A stretch of 64,000 bases of DNA from JANQUM01 sp047630355 (GTDB lineage Bacteria; Bacteroidota; Bacteroidia; Cytophagales; Spirosomataceae). Shown here piece after piece: positions 16,129-25,068 of this stretch. The position numbers were made by a program, and so were the translations under genes. The stretch covers positions 14,072 to 78,071 of the forward strand of contig JBLHXN010000003.1 in NCBI GenBank assembly GCA_047630355.1, written 5' to 3'. Positions within the stretch are counted from its first letter, which is position 1, and every line of letters starts with the position of its first letter. Below the pieces are notes generated by a model. It was not told the DNA's origin, made no database searches, and saw only the letters and a program-made list of their open reading frames with translations.

Positions 16129-17324
16129 TCAATAAAGCATTCCGAACAGCCACAAGGGTATTTTATTAAATATCCCGACTTCCATATCGTCGGCGACAAT
16201 GTAAGCATTGGTTAGTCCTTGAAGCTGTTTTTGCGTTTTGCCCTTTCCACCAATTTCAAACGTAAACGTATCATCCACTAAAAAATCACCTTTTGCGGGT
16301 AATGAAACCGAGTGACCAGCATTTCGCAGTTGGTTCAAGAAAAAAGCTTCCCGTAAGCTTCCTTTGTCGGCTTTTTCAGGAGCAAGTATTTCGTGAAAAT
16401 TGGGGTTTTCGAGAAAGATTTTATCAGGCTTCTGCAAAATACTCGTACTCTTACCCTGAGCCGTAAGCGTATTGATAAGCTTTGCTTTTTCGAGGTAATA
16501 AATGTATCGCACAAGCGTATTTCTGGTCACACCAATCTTTTCGCTTAACTTAGATATATTGGGCTTAAAAGGTACTTTAGAGGCTAAAGTGACGAGCAAT
16601 TGGTATATTTTTCGAACGTTCTGCAAATTAAAACCTTCCACAAACTGCAACTCATTTTCCAAGATAAACCTAATTACTTGCTCTACTCGAATCGGGTAGG
16701 TTTTGGGGTTCTCAACGAAAAAAGATAGTAACCAATATTCAAATATTCACTGAAGTGAAACAAAAGTTTAAAGTTTTGTGCGTAAGATTCCGCTAATTTT
16801 TCGTGGTTTTTTATTATGTCTTTTAGGTTAATTGACTCATAGCTGTCTATGTTTTTGAAAATTAAGTACTCCCGAAAAGAAAGTCCGGCGAGTTCGTACT
16901 GTACCGATTTCCTGCTCAAATCTGCCCCCTGCTTGTGAATATCAATAATACTCGAACCCGTAAAAACGATTTTCAACCCCTTGTACGTATCATAACTATT
17001 TTTGATTTCACGTGACCATCCCTCGTACTTATGTACTTCGTCTAAAAGTAAAACCTTCCCACCTTGCTGCCTGAAATCTTCGATAAAATCCAGGAGTGTG
17101 AATTTTGTAAAATAAACATCATCCATCGAAACGTAAACTGCTTCGCTCAAGGGTAAATTTAACAACTTCAAATACTGAAGTAGCAGAGTTGTTTTCCCCG
17201 TTCCTCTCGCACCTAAAATACCGATTAATCGGTCGTTCCAGTCAATTTGTGAATGTAAGCCCCGTAAATGTGTAGTAGGTACTTCATTTACTAAAAGGCG
17301 GGATTTTATAAATACCTTTTCCAT
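16129..17324 (-). pseudogene. AAA-family ATPase with DUF4143 domain, broken by a frameshift
   Basis: The N-terminal half has Walker A ILGARGTGKTTLLLQYL and Walker B GGKVLLLDEVHKYEGW, followed by sensor VFTGSSIIDI. The C-terminal half (from about 16700 down) has the winged-helix and DUF4143 nuclease-like region (VTRNTLVRYIYYLEKAKLI, TFEIGGKGKTQKQLQ). The two halves lie in different frames. They join if one T is added to the T6 run at about 16721-16726 of the coding strand, giving GYYLFFVENPKTYP. The start is ATG 17324; a longer frame to 17423 lacks support. Proteins of this type are common and poorly understood; some may be toxin-antitoxin-like. The gene is convergent with the permease gene, 4 bp apart. 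Confidence 0.8.
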
Positions 17325-17442
17325 TTTGCTTAGTTGGCTAAGCAATTGTAAATAAATACGTGAAATTATTAAGAAGTCTGTCACAAAATACCCAAAATTG
17401 AGGTTGTATAATAAATCCACCAATAAAGCACTTCAATACTGC

Positions 17443-18471
17443 ATGCTTGCAGACGTTCACACACCTTTACAGCTTCCTGCCGCAATTCTCGATGACTACT
17501 TAGAACAAGGTTGGTTTCGAGCGGGAAGAACCATTTTCAATACAAATTTTCTGCACTTTGACGGAAAATTATACTCGGCGTTGTGGCTTCGGTTAATCCT
17601 GAATGACTTTGAATTATCTAAGAGTCAAAACAAAAAGGTTAAAGCCACGAATCGGTTTACTTTCAAAGTTCAACCCTTTAAACTGACCGACGAAAAAGAA
17701 CAACTCTACGCAGATTACAAAACTGGAATTTCGTTTAATACCGCAAGTTCACTTTACCAATTGTTATTTGACTATCAAGACATTATACCATTCAATACCT
17801 ACGAAGTGGCGGCTTATGAAGGCGAACGTCTGATCGGGCTAGGTGTTTTTGATATGGGAAAAAACGCGGCGGCGGGCATTGTTAGTTTTACCCATCCGGA
17901 TTACAAAAAGTATAGCTTGGGGGCAGTTATTATTCTCAAGAAAATAAAATTCGCGAAAGAACAAGGTTTAGAATTATTCTATCCTGGTTATTTTGCTCCG
18001 GGTTATCCGGCGTTTGATTATAAGCTGACTTTCGGAAAATCCTGCACGGAGTTTTACGATGTAACAATCAACGCGTGGGTCTCAAAAATTTCGTACGATG
18101 TTCAACACGATTTAGTGCAGGTTTTGTACGAAAAGATGAACTTAGTAGTAGAAGGTCTACAAAGGCTGGAAGTACCTCGTGAATTGCTAATTTATGACTT
18201 TTACGACCTCAATCTTACGCTTCAGTTCAACGGTCAGCAACTTTTTGACATACCGCTCATCGTTCCGATCAGGCAACAGCACAAGTATCAGATTGATGTA
18301 ATAACTTACGATTTACTGACTCAAAGATATCAGATAGTAGATTGCGAAGTAGTTTACTATCTACCAAAACCAACTACAAGACCCGGTCACTTCAATCAAA
18401 ACATTTTGAGGCGGAGACGGCTCATCAAAGAGGCAGCTAATATTGATGATTTATTAAATCTAAACACTTAA
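17443..18471 (+). CDS. Arginyl-tRNA--protein transferase-like (ATE/Bpt family) GNAT protein
   Basis: This protein of about 342 residues has a C-terminal half that matches the ATE C-terminal GNAT fold: ERLIGLGVFDMG, then SFTHPDYKKYSLGAVIILKKI and LFYPGYFAPGYPAFDYKL. Family members move an amino acid from aminoacyl-tRNA to protein N-termini, marking them for degradation. The N-terminal half aligns in layout (LDDYLEQGWFRAGRTIF ... LRLILNDFELSKSQNKK) but lacks the usual CxxC cluster. I choose ATG 17443 over TTG 17398 because the extra residues look non-coding. An arginyl- or leucyl-transferase role is therefore inferred. Its stop shares TTAA with the convergent gene. Confidence 0.7.
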   Translation: MLADVHTPLQLPAAILDDYLEQGWFRAGRTIFNTNFLHFDGKLYSALWLRLILNDFELSKSQNKKVKATNRFTFKVQPFKLTDEKEQLYADYKTGISFNTASSLYQLLFDYQDIIPFNTYEVAAYEGERLIGLGVFDMGKNAAAGIVSFTHPDYKKYSLGAVIILKKIKFAKEQGLELFYPGYFAPGYPAFDYKLTFGKSCTEFYDVTINAWVSKISYDVQHDLVQVLYEKMNLVVEGLQRLEVPRELLIYDFYDLNLTLQFNGQQLFDIPLIVPIRQQHKYQIDVITYDLLTQRYQIVDCEVVYYLPKPTTRPGHFNQNILRRRRLIKEAANIDDLLNLNT

Positions 18472-19100
18472 ACTTTTGCTGCGGGATTCCCGAAGACCGT
18501 CGTATTTTTAGCGACATCTTTCACAACTACCGAACCCGCTCCGATACGGGCATTTTTACCCACGGTAATACCGCCCACAATAATCACTCCCGAGCCAATA
18601 AATGCTCCTTCTTCAATCGTAACTCCCGAATTTATCATTGCTCCGGTTCCGATTTGAACAAAATCACCGACTTTCGCATCGGTATCAATAACTACACCGC
18701 TGTGAATAATTGTATGACTTCCTACCTCGGCAAAAGGATTAACGGTTGCATTTGCAGCTATTAAATTTCCGTGACCCAAAGTACTTTCTTCCGCAACGTA
18801 CGCTCGGGCGTGAACGGCATTCACAGGCATTACTTTACGTTCAGTATTCAGCATTTCTACCAACGATTTCCGCTCAGTAGCGTTATCGACAGCAATGAAA
18901 GCTTCCGTTTTTTGACCAATTAATTTCAAGAATTCCTGCTCATCTGTTGGACCTAAAACAGTTACATTGTTTATTTCTGAGCCGTGCTTTTTTTCATCAT
19001 CGTCCAAAAACCCATAAACGAAGACTTCATTGCTTTCAAAAATATTCAGGGCAATTTTTCCTAAAACGCCTGAGCCAAAAATTAATACGGGGTTCTTCAT
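18468..19100 (-). CDS. NeuD-like sugar O-acyltransferase (left-handed beta-helix)
   Basis: This 210-residue protein has an N-terminal nucleotide-binding-like region (LIFGSGVLGKIALNIFES, FLDDDEKKHG) and then hexapeptide repeats (TLGHGNLIAANATVNPFAEVG, VGDFVQIGTGAMINSGV, GSVVVKDVAKNTTVFGNPAAKV). This is the NeuD/PglD family that acetylates sugars of surface polysaccharides or glycoproteins. It is last in the DUF58 operon, overlapping the preceding gene by ATGA at 19097-19100, which is an unusual partner for such an operon. The acceptor sugar is unknown. Confidence 0.85.
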   Translation of the reverse strand: MKNPVLIFGSGVLGKIALNIFESNEVFVYGFLDDDEKKHGSEINNVTVLGPTDEQEFLKLIGQKTEAFIAVDNATERKSLVEMLNTERKVMPVNAVHARAYVAEESTLGHGNLIAANATVNPFAEVGSHTIIHSGVVIDTDAKVGDFVQIGTGAMINSGVTIEEGAFIGSGVIIVGGITVGKNARIGAGSVVVKDVAKNTTVFGNPAAKV

Positions 19101-20029
19101 TTATTCTTTTCCTTTAGTTTCGTTTCATACGTTTTGCGGTTTTCGAGGTAGCGTTCGTTCGCAATATCTAAGAGCTTACTCATCGCAAAAATCATTTGAC
19201 TTGACTGTACTTCACCGTAAATATTCATATCCATTGTGCGGAGGGCTTCACCCAAACGCTCATTCGGAATTGCCTCTATTATTTCTTTTGTGGTAAGCGT
19301 AGTAAATGGTACATTTTCTAAGTGCTGCAAATGCTTTTTCCACAAAATTAACGCCTGGCTTACATTCTGCGACGTGTCAGAGTCCTTGATATAACGCTTA
19401 AATTTTGCCACAAAATCACGGTGACGTTTGCGGTAAATCAATAAACGGTATCGGCGGTAGATATAATTCCCAAAAAACAGATAAATGCTCCCAAAAGTAA
19501 CAGTTATTAATAACAAATATTTTACGTACGACAAGTAATCAAATGGTTTTTTTGTTTTAACCGTTGAAAAGTCAGTTGCAGGAATTCCTGCGTCAAGAGC
19601 TTCTTTAGAAATTAGCTGGGCAATTTGAACAGTATCCAAACTAGAAAAAGATACGTTGCTGTCTGCTTCGGTAATAAGAAAGATTGGCAAACTCAGCGTT
19701 AGCTGCGGCTGAATTGTGAATGTTTTGAAAAAGTAAATTACGCTATCCAAACTTCCATTTTCATCCGTAGAAGTAGGAAAAATCTCTCGTTTTACCAGTT
19801 CAAAGGGAGAAAAGTTATACGCAGTATCGGGAAAAAAGACCGTAGCTTCGGGTGGATGAAGGTAGCTGAAAGCAAATGGAATTACATGCCCAACTTGTAC
19901 ACTATCTTGCAAAAAAAATCCCTTCGGTAGTTGTAATTGTGCATGAGAAGTAATTGTTATTACGAGTGGTAAGAACGAACTATATAATAATTTCCAATAA
20001 TTGATTTTGCGACCGCCAAATAGATTCAT
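19097..20029 (-). CDS. Membrane protein of a DUF58 operon (BatD/DUF4381-like position)
   Basis: This 310-residue protein starts with a hydrophobic segment that may be a signal or anchor (about 12-30, ending SHAQ). It then has a beta-rich extracellular part to about residue 165, a transmembrane helix near 172-194 (LLLITVTFGSIYLFFGNYIY) and a basic cytoplasmic tail with helices (FVAKFKRYIKD ... TKEIIEAIP). Proteins in this place of MoxR-DUF58-Bat operons share the layout although sequence is weakly conserved. It overlaps the DUF58 gene upstream (20026-20029) and NeuD downstream. A role in envelope stress or cofactor insertion is only inferred from context. Confidence 0.65.
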   Translation of the reverse strand: MNLFGGRKINYWKLLYSSFLPLVITITSHAQLQLPKGFFLQDSVQVGHVIPFAFSYLHPPEATVFFPDTAYNFSPFELVKREIFPTSTDENGSLDSVIYFFKTFTIQPQLTLSLPIFLITEADSNVSFSSLDTVQIAQLISKEALDAGIPATDFSTVKTKKPFDYLSYVKYLLLITVTFGSIYLFFGNYIYRRYRLLIYRKRHRDFVAKFKRYIKDSDTSQNVSQALILWKKHLQHLENVPFTTLTTKEIIEAIPNERLGEALRTMDMNIYGEVQSSQMIFAMSKLLDIANERYLENRKTYETKLKEKNK

Positions 20030-20886
20030 TTTCTAACCCGAAATAATTGTACTAACCGAGGAATGTAGTCTTCGCGGGTATCAACCGACAAGTAATTTGC
20101 GTTGTATTGCTTACAAATCCGTTCTAAGTTTTCTTTGTTTTCGTAAAAAACGCCCCGCATGTCCCGCTTAAAAGACGACGAAGATGTATTCAACCAAACG
20201 GTACACTTTGATTCTTTGTCGTAAACGGGCACAATGCCCATGCTCGGCAATTTTACTTCCCGCTGATCGTAAATATGAATAACCACCAAATCGTGCTTTT
20301 TCGCCATTGCTTTCACCCGGGAAAGGTAATCTACGTCCAGAAAATCCGAAATCATAATGACAACGCTTCTCTTTTTGAGCATATTCAAACCGAACAAGAG
20401 TGCTTTCGACAAATCGGTTTTTTCTGATTTAGGCTCTAACCTGAACAGTTTCAGAATAAACTCATAACCTTGCTTCATTCCGTAATCGGGTTTGAGGTAG
20501 AGTTCTTTCTGATCTGAGAAGCAGTAAAGTCCTACCTGGCTTTTTTCCTTAACCGCCGACAAAGCCAATACCCCGCAAATCTCTTTGGCAACATCGATTT
20601 TTTGTACTCCTTGGTTCCCAATTTCTTGCGAGGCACTTACGTCCAGCATAAAAAATACGGTCTGCTCTTTTTCCTCTTTGAAAATCTTCACGTACGCCCC
20701 GTGTCCTTTGGCAGTTGTTATCCAGTCTATGGTACGTACATCATCGCCGTATTGATAAGTACGCAAGTCAGCAAATTCAATTCCTGAGCCTTTAAAGATT
20801 GAGCTAAAGTTACCGTGCATCTGGGAATTTACAGCTTTCCGTATTTTAATTTCGATTTTGTTCAACTTTGAAATTATTTCTCGCAC
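20026..20886 (-). CDS. DUF58 domain-containing protein
   Basis: This 286-residue protein has the family start GSGIEFADLRTYQYGDDVRTIDW, then a von Willebrand-A-like half with MIDAS motif DVSAS (FFMLDVSASQEIG) and SDFLDVDYL. DUF58 proteins accompany MoxR AAA+ ATPases in chaperone-like systems; no MoxR gene lies in the window, as the next upstream gene is divergent. The start codon is GTG at 20886, supported by family length and sequence. It heads a three-gene overlapping operon with the membrane protein and NeuD. Confidence 0.9.
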   Translation of the reverse strand: MREIISKLNKIEIKIRKAVNSQMHGNFSSIFKGSGIEFADLRTYQYGDDVRTIDWITTAKGHGAYVKIFKEEKEQTVFFMLDVSASQEIGNQGVQKIDVAKEICGVLALSAVKEKSQVGLYCFSDQKELYLKPDYGMKQGYEFILKLFRLEPKSEKTDLSKALLFGLNMLKKRSVVIMISDFLDVDYLSRVKAMAKKHDLVVIHIYDQREVKLPSMGIVPVYDKESKCTVWLNTSSSSFKRDMRGVFYENKENLERICKQYNANYLSVDTREDYIPRLVQLFRVRK

Positions 20887-20967
20887 GAATTTTGCTTTTT
20901 TAAGAAAAAACTGACGTTGCTTTCGCCGTAGGTTCCTTACTTTTGTGGATAAACGGACGAAGGTAAC

Positions 20968-21360
20968 TTGAAATTACAACCAAAAAAAATACTTGCGGGA
21001 CTACTCTTGCTGCTAGCACTCGGCTGCAAGCGGGGAGATAAACTGCCCGATGGCATTATTCCTACAGAACAAATGTCGTCCATTTTAGCTGACTTACAAA
21101 TAGCGGAATCTACAGTGGCACGAATGAACCTCAAAAGTTACGATTCTTCTAAAGTAGCTTTTCAATACAAACAACAGCAAATCCTCGATAGTTACAGCGT
21201 TGATTCTTCTCTTTACAATAGGAGCTATGAGGCGTACGCCCGGTATCCCGCTTACATGGAAGAAATTTACACCGATGTGCTAAAAATTCTTGAAACCAAA
21301 ACTGATAGCGTCAGATTAAAAGACAGGCAGAGCCGATCTGACGAAAATCCTCCCTCATGA
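20968..21360 (+). CDS. DUF4296 lipoprotein
   Basis: This 130-residue protein begins at TTG 20968, with lipobox LALGC (Cys about 20). A helical domain follows: LPDGIIPTEQMSSILADLQIAES ... AFQYKQQQILDSYSVDSS ... YPAYMEEIYTDVLKILE. This matches DUF4296, a small lipoprotein family restricted to Bacteroidota and of unknown role. The last codons overlap the next gene by ATGA (21357-21360), so the two are co-translated. No better in-frame ATG exists upstream. Confidence 0.8.
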   Translation: MKLQPKKILAGLLLLLALGCKRGDKLPDGIIPTEQMSSILADLQIAESTVARMNLKSYDSSKVAFQYKQQQILDSYSVDSSLYNRSYEAYARYPAYMEEIYTDVLKILETKTDSVRLKDRQSRSDENPPS

Positions 21361-22088
21361 AAGAAAATCTGGTCATTATTCCTACTTACGATGAAATCGA
21401 GAACATCGAAGCTATCATTCGAAAAGTATTTTCGTTGGCGGTTCCTTTTGACGTTTTAGTTGTAGACGACGGTTCACCTGACGGAACAGGTGCAAAAGTA
21501 AAAGAACTACAAAACGAATTTACGGGGAAACTTCATATTCAGGAACGCAGCGGCAAACTCGGCCTCGGCACGGCGTACATTCACGGTTTTAAGTGGGCGT
21601 TAAAAGAAAGTTACCAATTCATCTACGAAATGGATGCCGACTTTTCCCACAATCCCAGAGACTTAGCAAGACTTTATAACGAAGTAAAATTCAACGGGTA
21701 CGACGTGGCAATTGGCTCAAGATATATTAAGGGAGTGAATGTAGTTAACTGGCCAATGGGCAGAGTATTGATGTCCTATTTTGCGGGCGTTTACGTTCGT
21801 TTCATTACCCGAATGCCCTTCATGGACCCAACGGGCGGCTTTATCTGCTACACACGAAAAGTATTGGAAACTATTCCGTTGCATAAAATACGGTTTGTGG
21901 GTTACGCTTTTCAGATTGAAATGAAGTTTAACGCCTATCTCTACAAATTCAACATCATCGAAATTCCGATTATTTTCACCGACCGCACCAAGGGAACTTC
22001 AAAGATGTCTTCTGCCATTTTTCAAGAAGCCGTTTTGGGTGTTGCAATGATGAAAGTATGGAGCTGGTTCAAGAAGTTCGAGCGGTGA
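21357..22088 (+). CDS. Polyprenol-phosphate mannosyltransferase-like GT2 glycosyltransferase
   Basis: This 243-residue protein is of the DPM1 type: VIIPTYDEIENIEAII, VVDDGSPDGTG, ERSGKLGLGTAYIHGFKWAL, MDADFSHNP and DPTGGFICYTRKVLE, then EIPIIFTDRTKGTSKMS. Such enzymes move mannose or another sugar from a nucleotide donor to polyprenyl phosphate for cell-surface glycosylation. The length is that of the single-domain form without membrane helices. It overlaps the DUF4296 lipoprotein gene, a pairing seen in Bacteroidota. Confidence 0.9.
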   Translation: MKENLVIIPTYDEIENIEAIIRKVFSLAVPFDVLVVDDGSPDGTGAKVKELQNEFTGKLHIQERSGKLGLGTAYIHGFKWALKESYQFIYEMDADFSHNPRDLARLYNEVKFNGYDVAIGSRYIKGVNVVNWPMGRVLMSYFAGVYVRFITRMPFMDPTGGFICYTRKVLETIPLHKIRFVGYAFQIEMKFNAYLYKFNIIEIPIIFTDRTKGTSKMSSAIFQEAVLGVAMMKVWSWFKKFER

Positions 22089-22171
22089 TACTTTTTGTAA
22101 AACGAAATACTTATTCAAACTCAATATAGTAGCTTATGAAAACATTTTGAAAAAAATAGCTTCCAAATGTT

Positions 22172-22779
22172 ATGTATAAATATCTAATAATCGCAATCCT
22201 TCTGATTAGTTGTAAGGATAAAGAACCAAAGTCAACAGAAGAAAAATTGTCAATAGAAGAGTGAAAAAAGGCGAACCTGTTTAACGATAGTTTTAAGATT
22301 GACTCCCTCGGCTTGACTGCACTTTATACAGTAGTTGAAGAAAAAGATGATTATCGGGTTTTGATAGATTTTTGCTTGACTCTTCTTTTGTACAACAAAA
22401 AACGGAAGAAATTTCTAAGAAAACGGGGCTAAAAAAGGAGGAGCTTACCGTATATGTTTCAGTAACACGTAAGATTGGAAGCGAAGGAGAAACGATTTTT
22501 ATGACCGTTACCAGTCCAATCGATTTGTTTCTAAATTCAACTCCTTTATTTACGGCAAAAAAGTTGATATTGAATAGGTCTGAGGATTATCTGTTCATAA
22601 GGCATAAAAAAGGAAACCCATTTGTAGTGAAATTCAGAGTAGCCCCATTGATAACCATTTTACAGGAACTACGCAGTAAAAATATCGTTACGCCCGAAAA
22701 CAAATCAGATTACATCTTCGAAGACTTTGCCTTAACTAACGTTGGCAGTACCCATACCCGTCCAAAGCATACTTTTTAG
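22172..22779 (+). pseudogene. Decayed small lipoprotein gene (stop plus frameshift)
   Basis: ATG 22172 begins a lipoprotein signal (MYKYLIIAILLISCKDKE, lipobox LISC). The frame meets TGA at 22262-22264 (SIEE-stop-KKANLF, explained by TGG to TGA) and stays open. After DYRVLIDF a T5 run at 22369-22373 needs one more T to join the frame LLDSSFVQQKTEEISKK, which runs to TAG at 22777-22779. Restored, the product would be about 202 residues; I do not recognise the family. Two independent lesions make real decay likelier than a sequencing slip. Confidence 0.7.
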
Positions 22780-22829
22780 TGTGTTTGTATAAATCCAACT
22801 CCCACCCTCCAAAACTCCCTCACTTTCAT

Positions 22830-22837
22830 TACCTTTG
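22830..22837 (+). promoter_or_regulatory. -7 promoter box before the Gfo/Idh/MocA gene
   Basis: TACCTTTG fits TAnnTTTG and lies 29 bp before ATG 22867. A TTG at the right distance upstream is not evident. Confidence 0.4.
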
Positions 22838-22866
22838 GTTAACAACTATTCAACCGAAAGAACGTA

Positions 22867-23952
22867 ATGAAGTCAAACCGAAGAACCTTCGTCAAGCAGG
22901 CTACTGTACTTTCCACTACCGTATTCTCTCCAAATATTTTATTATCGGCAACCCGTAAAAAGAGATCCAAACTTGGCGTAACACTAGTCGGGTTGGGTTA
23001 CTACAGCACAGATTTGATTGCTCCTGCGTTACTCAAAACACAACATTGCGAATTGAAGGGAATCATCACGGGTTCGCCCGAAAAAATCCCGATTTGGCAG
23101 AAAAAGTACGGCATCACTGACAAAAATGTGTACAGTTATCAGAGCTACGATGACATTGCCAATAACCCCGAAATTGACGTAATTTACATGATTCTACCGC
23201 CGTCTATGCACCGTGAATATACCGTTCGGGGAGCAAGTACGGGAAAGCATATTTTCTGCGAAAAGCCGATGGCACCATCGGTTGCAGATTGCGAAGCGAT
23301 GATAAAAACCTGTAACGACAATAAAGTAAAACTCGCAATTGGTTACCGTTGTCAGCACGATCCAAACATTCAGGCGTACATGAAAGTGGCGAAAGAACAG
23401 CCATTCGGAAAAATAAAAATGATCACTTCCGCTGCGGGATATTTTGACAGCAGAACCGACCACTGGAAACAGAAAAAAGCGATGGGTGGCGGTGTGATAG
23501 GAGACATGGGCGTTTACGCTTTACAAGGAGCAAGACTCGCTTCCGGCGAAGAACCGGTGACGGTGACGGCCCAGGCGTCAACTACTCGCCCCAAAATCTA
23601 CCACGAAGTAGAAGAAACGATGCAATTTCAGCTCGAATTTCCGAGCGGGGCAAGGGCGTCCTGCCACACGAATTTTGGCATTCCGATGAATTACCTAAAT
23701 GTAAATTACGAAAAAGGTTGGCTCAAAATGGAACCGCAAAGCGGCTACGGCGGGAACAAAGGCTCTATTTCAGACGGAACGAAAATCAACTTCGATGTTC
23801 TATCGTAACAGCCTATTCAATTAAACGACCACGCATTGTCCATCCTGAATAACAAACCTATACTCACCCCCGGTGAAGAAGGCTTGCGGGACATTCGGGT
23901 CGTTGAGGCTATTTACAAAGCCGCTGCTTCTGGTAAGTCGATTAAGGTTTAA
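22867..23952 (+). pseudogene. Gfo/Idh/MocA oxidoreductase gene with an in-frame stop near the end
   Basis: The first 313 residues form a Rossmann-fold sugar dehydrogenase with a twin-arginine-like leader (KSNRRTFVKQATVL), VGLGYYSTDLIAPAL, and the family motif CEKPMAPSVADCEAMI. TAA at 23806-23808 stops it after INFDVLS. The same frame continues without a gap as QPIQLNDHALSILNN ... LTPGEEGLRDIRVVEAIYKAA to TAA 23950-23952, which is the normal family C-terminus. A CAA-to-TAA change would explain it. The protein may still be made, lacking about 47 residues; whether that is active is unknown. The substrate is unknown. Confidence 0.8.
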
Positions 23953-23980
23953 TTCGTTTAATGAAAATCAAAAACTCACT

Positions 23981-24988
23981 ATGAAGAATCTCCTCTACCT
24001 CTCTATCACAGCCATCATTTTCAGCTGCACTTCCACCCCAACGGAAACCACCAAAAGCGAACCCGAAAAAATGCGAGTTATTTTCGATACCGATGCAAAC
24101 AATGAACTGGACGATCAGCAGGCTCTTGCCTATTTATTCTTTAATCAGGAAACGTTCGACATTGAAGGCATTACCGTAAATGCTACGATAAACGGCGGCG
24201 ATATTGAAAGACATTATGACGAAGCTAAACGCATCATAAAACTCTGCCAGGTTGACGGCAAAATTCCACTTATTCGCGGAGCGAACGCAAATTTTGAAGC
24301 CATCCAAGACAGCGTAACAAACGCTACGTTCGACGGCTCAGAGGCAGTTGATTTCATCATTGATAAATCGCAAAATTTAGACAATAAATTGGTGGTGATT
24401 GCGGTGGGAAAACTGACAACAATTGCTTTGGCCTTGAAGAAAAACCCATCATTGACCGAACGCATGAAAGTAGTTTGGCTCGGTTCAAATTATCCCGAAC
24501 CCGGCGAATACAATCAGGATAATGACACTACGAGTATGAATTACGTACTGAAAACCAACGTACCGTTTGAAATGGTAACCGTTCGTTATGGAAAACCTTC
24601 GGGAACGGATGCTGTTCGAGTCACGAAGACCGAAGCCGCTGAAACAATGCCCGGACTCGGCCCAACTATTACTACGCCGATTACCGGACGGCACAGTGGA
24701 GAATTTACCAATTTTGGAGATTATTCCGCAGACCTTTTTAAACACATCGATTATCACGGCGATCCGCCCGCACGAGCCATGTTTGATATGGTGGCCGTCG
24801 CAATTTTAAAGAATCCGAACTGGGCGGAGAAAAAGGAAATCCCTTGCCCCGTTTTGATAGATAATCAATGGATCGAACGCCCCGAAAATCCACGTAAAAT
24901 TATGCTATGGGAAAACTTCGATGCGAAAAATGTGATGAAAGATTTTTACGTGTCGCTTAAGAATACAACGAATAATCAAAGCAAATAA
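23981..24988 (+). CDS. Lipoprotein nucleoside hydrolase
   Basis: This protein of about 335 residues starts at ATG 23981; the longer frame to 23873 is the tail of the oxidoreductase gene read in another phase. The leader ends in a lipobox (IIFSC). The inosine-uridine hydrolase fold follows, with the calcium-binding DTDANNELDDQQAL at the start of the mature part, then VVIAVGKLTTIALALKKNP and a C-terminal DMVAVAIL Asp. It would cleave nucleosides to base and ribose outside the cytoplasm. A sugar permease and ribokinase follow on the same strand, so a nucleoside-to-ribose-5-phosphate route is likely. Confidence 0.88.
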   Translation: MKNLLYLSITAIIFSCTSTPTETTKSEPEKMRVIFDTDANNELDDQQALAYLFFNQETFDIEGITVNATINGGDIERHYDEAKRIIKLCQVDGKIPLIRGANANFEAIQDSVTNATFDGSEAVDFIIDKSQNLDNKLVVIAVGKLTTIALALKKNPSLTERMKVVWLGSNYPEPGEYNQDNDTTSMNYVLKTNVPFEMVTVRYGKPSGTDAVRVTKTEAAETMPGLGPTITTPITGRHSGEFTNFGDYSADLFKHIDYHGDPPARAMFDMVAVAILKNPNWAEKKEIPCPVLIDNQWIERPENPRKIMLWENFDAKNVMKDFYVSLKNTTNNQSK

Positions 24989-25068
24989 CGTTCAATAATT
25001 TACCTACACGGGCATATTCTGTGGCAGTAACGGTAAACTCAACTCAATAACTTAACGACTCAAAGCCA

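Noticed and set aside
23873..23980. Upstream extension of the nucleoside hydrolase
   Set aside because: It overlaps the true C-terminal codons of the oxidoreductase in another frame; the lipoprotein signal begins at ATG 23981.
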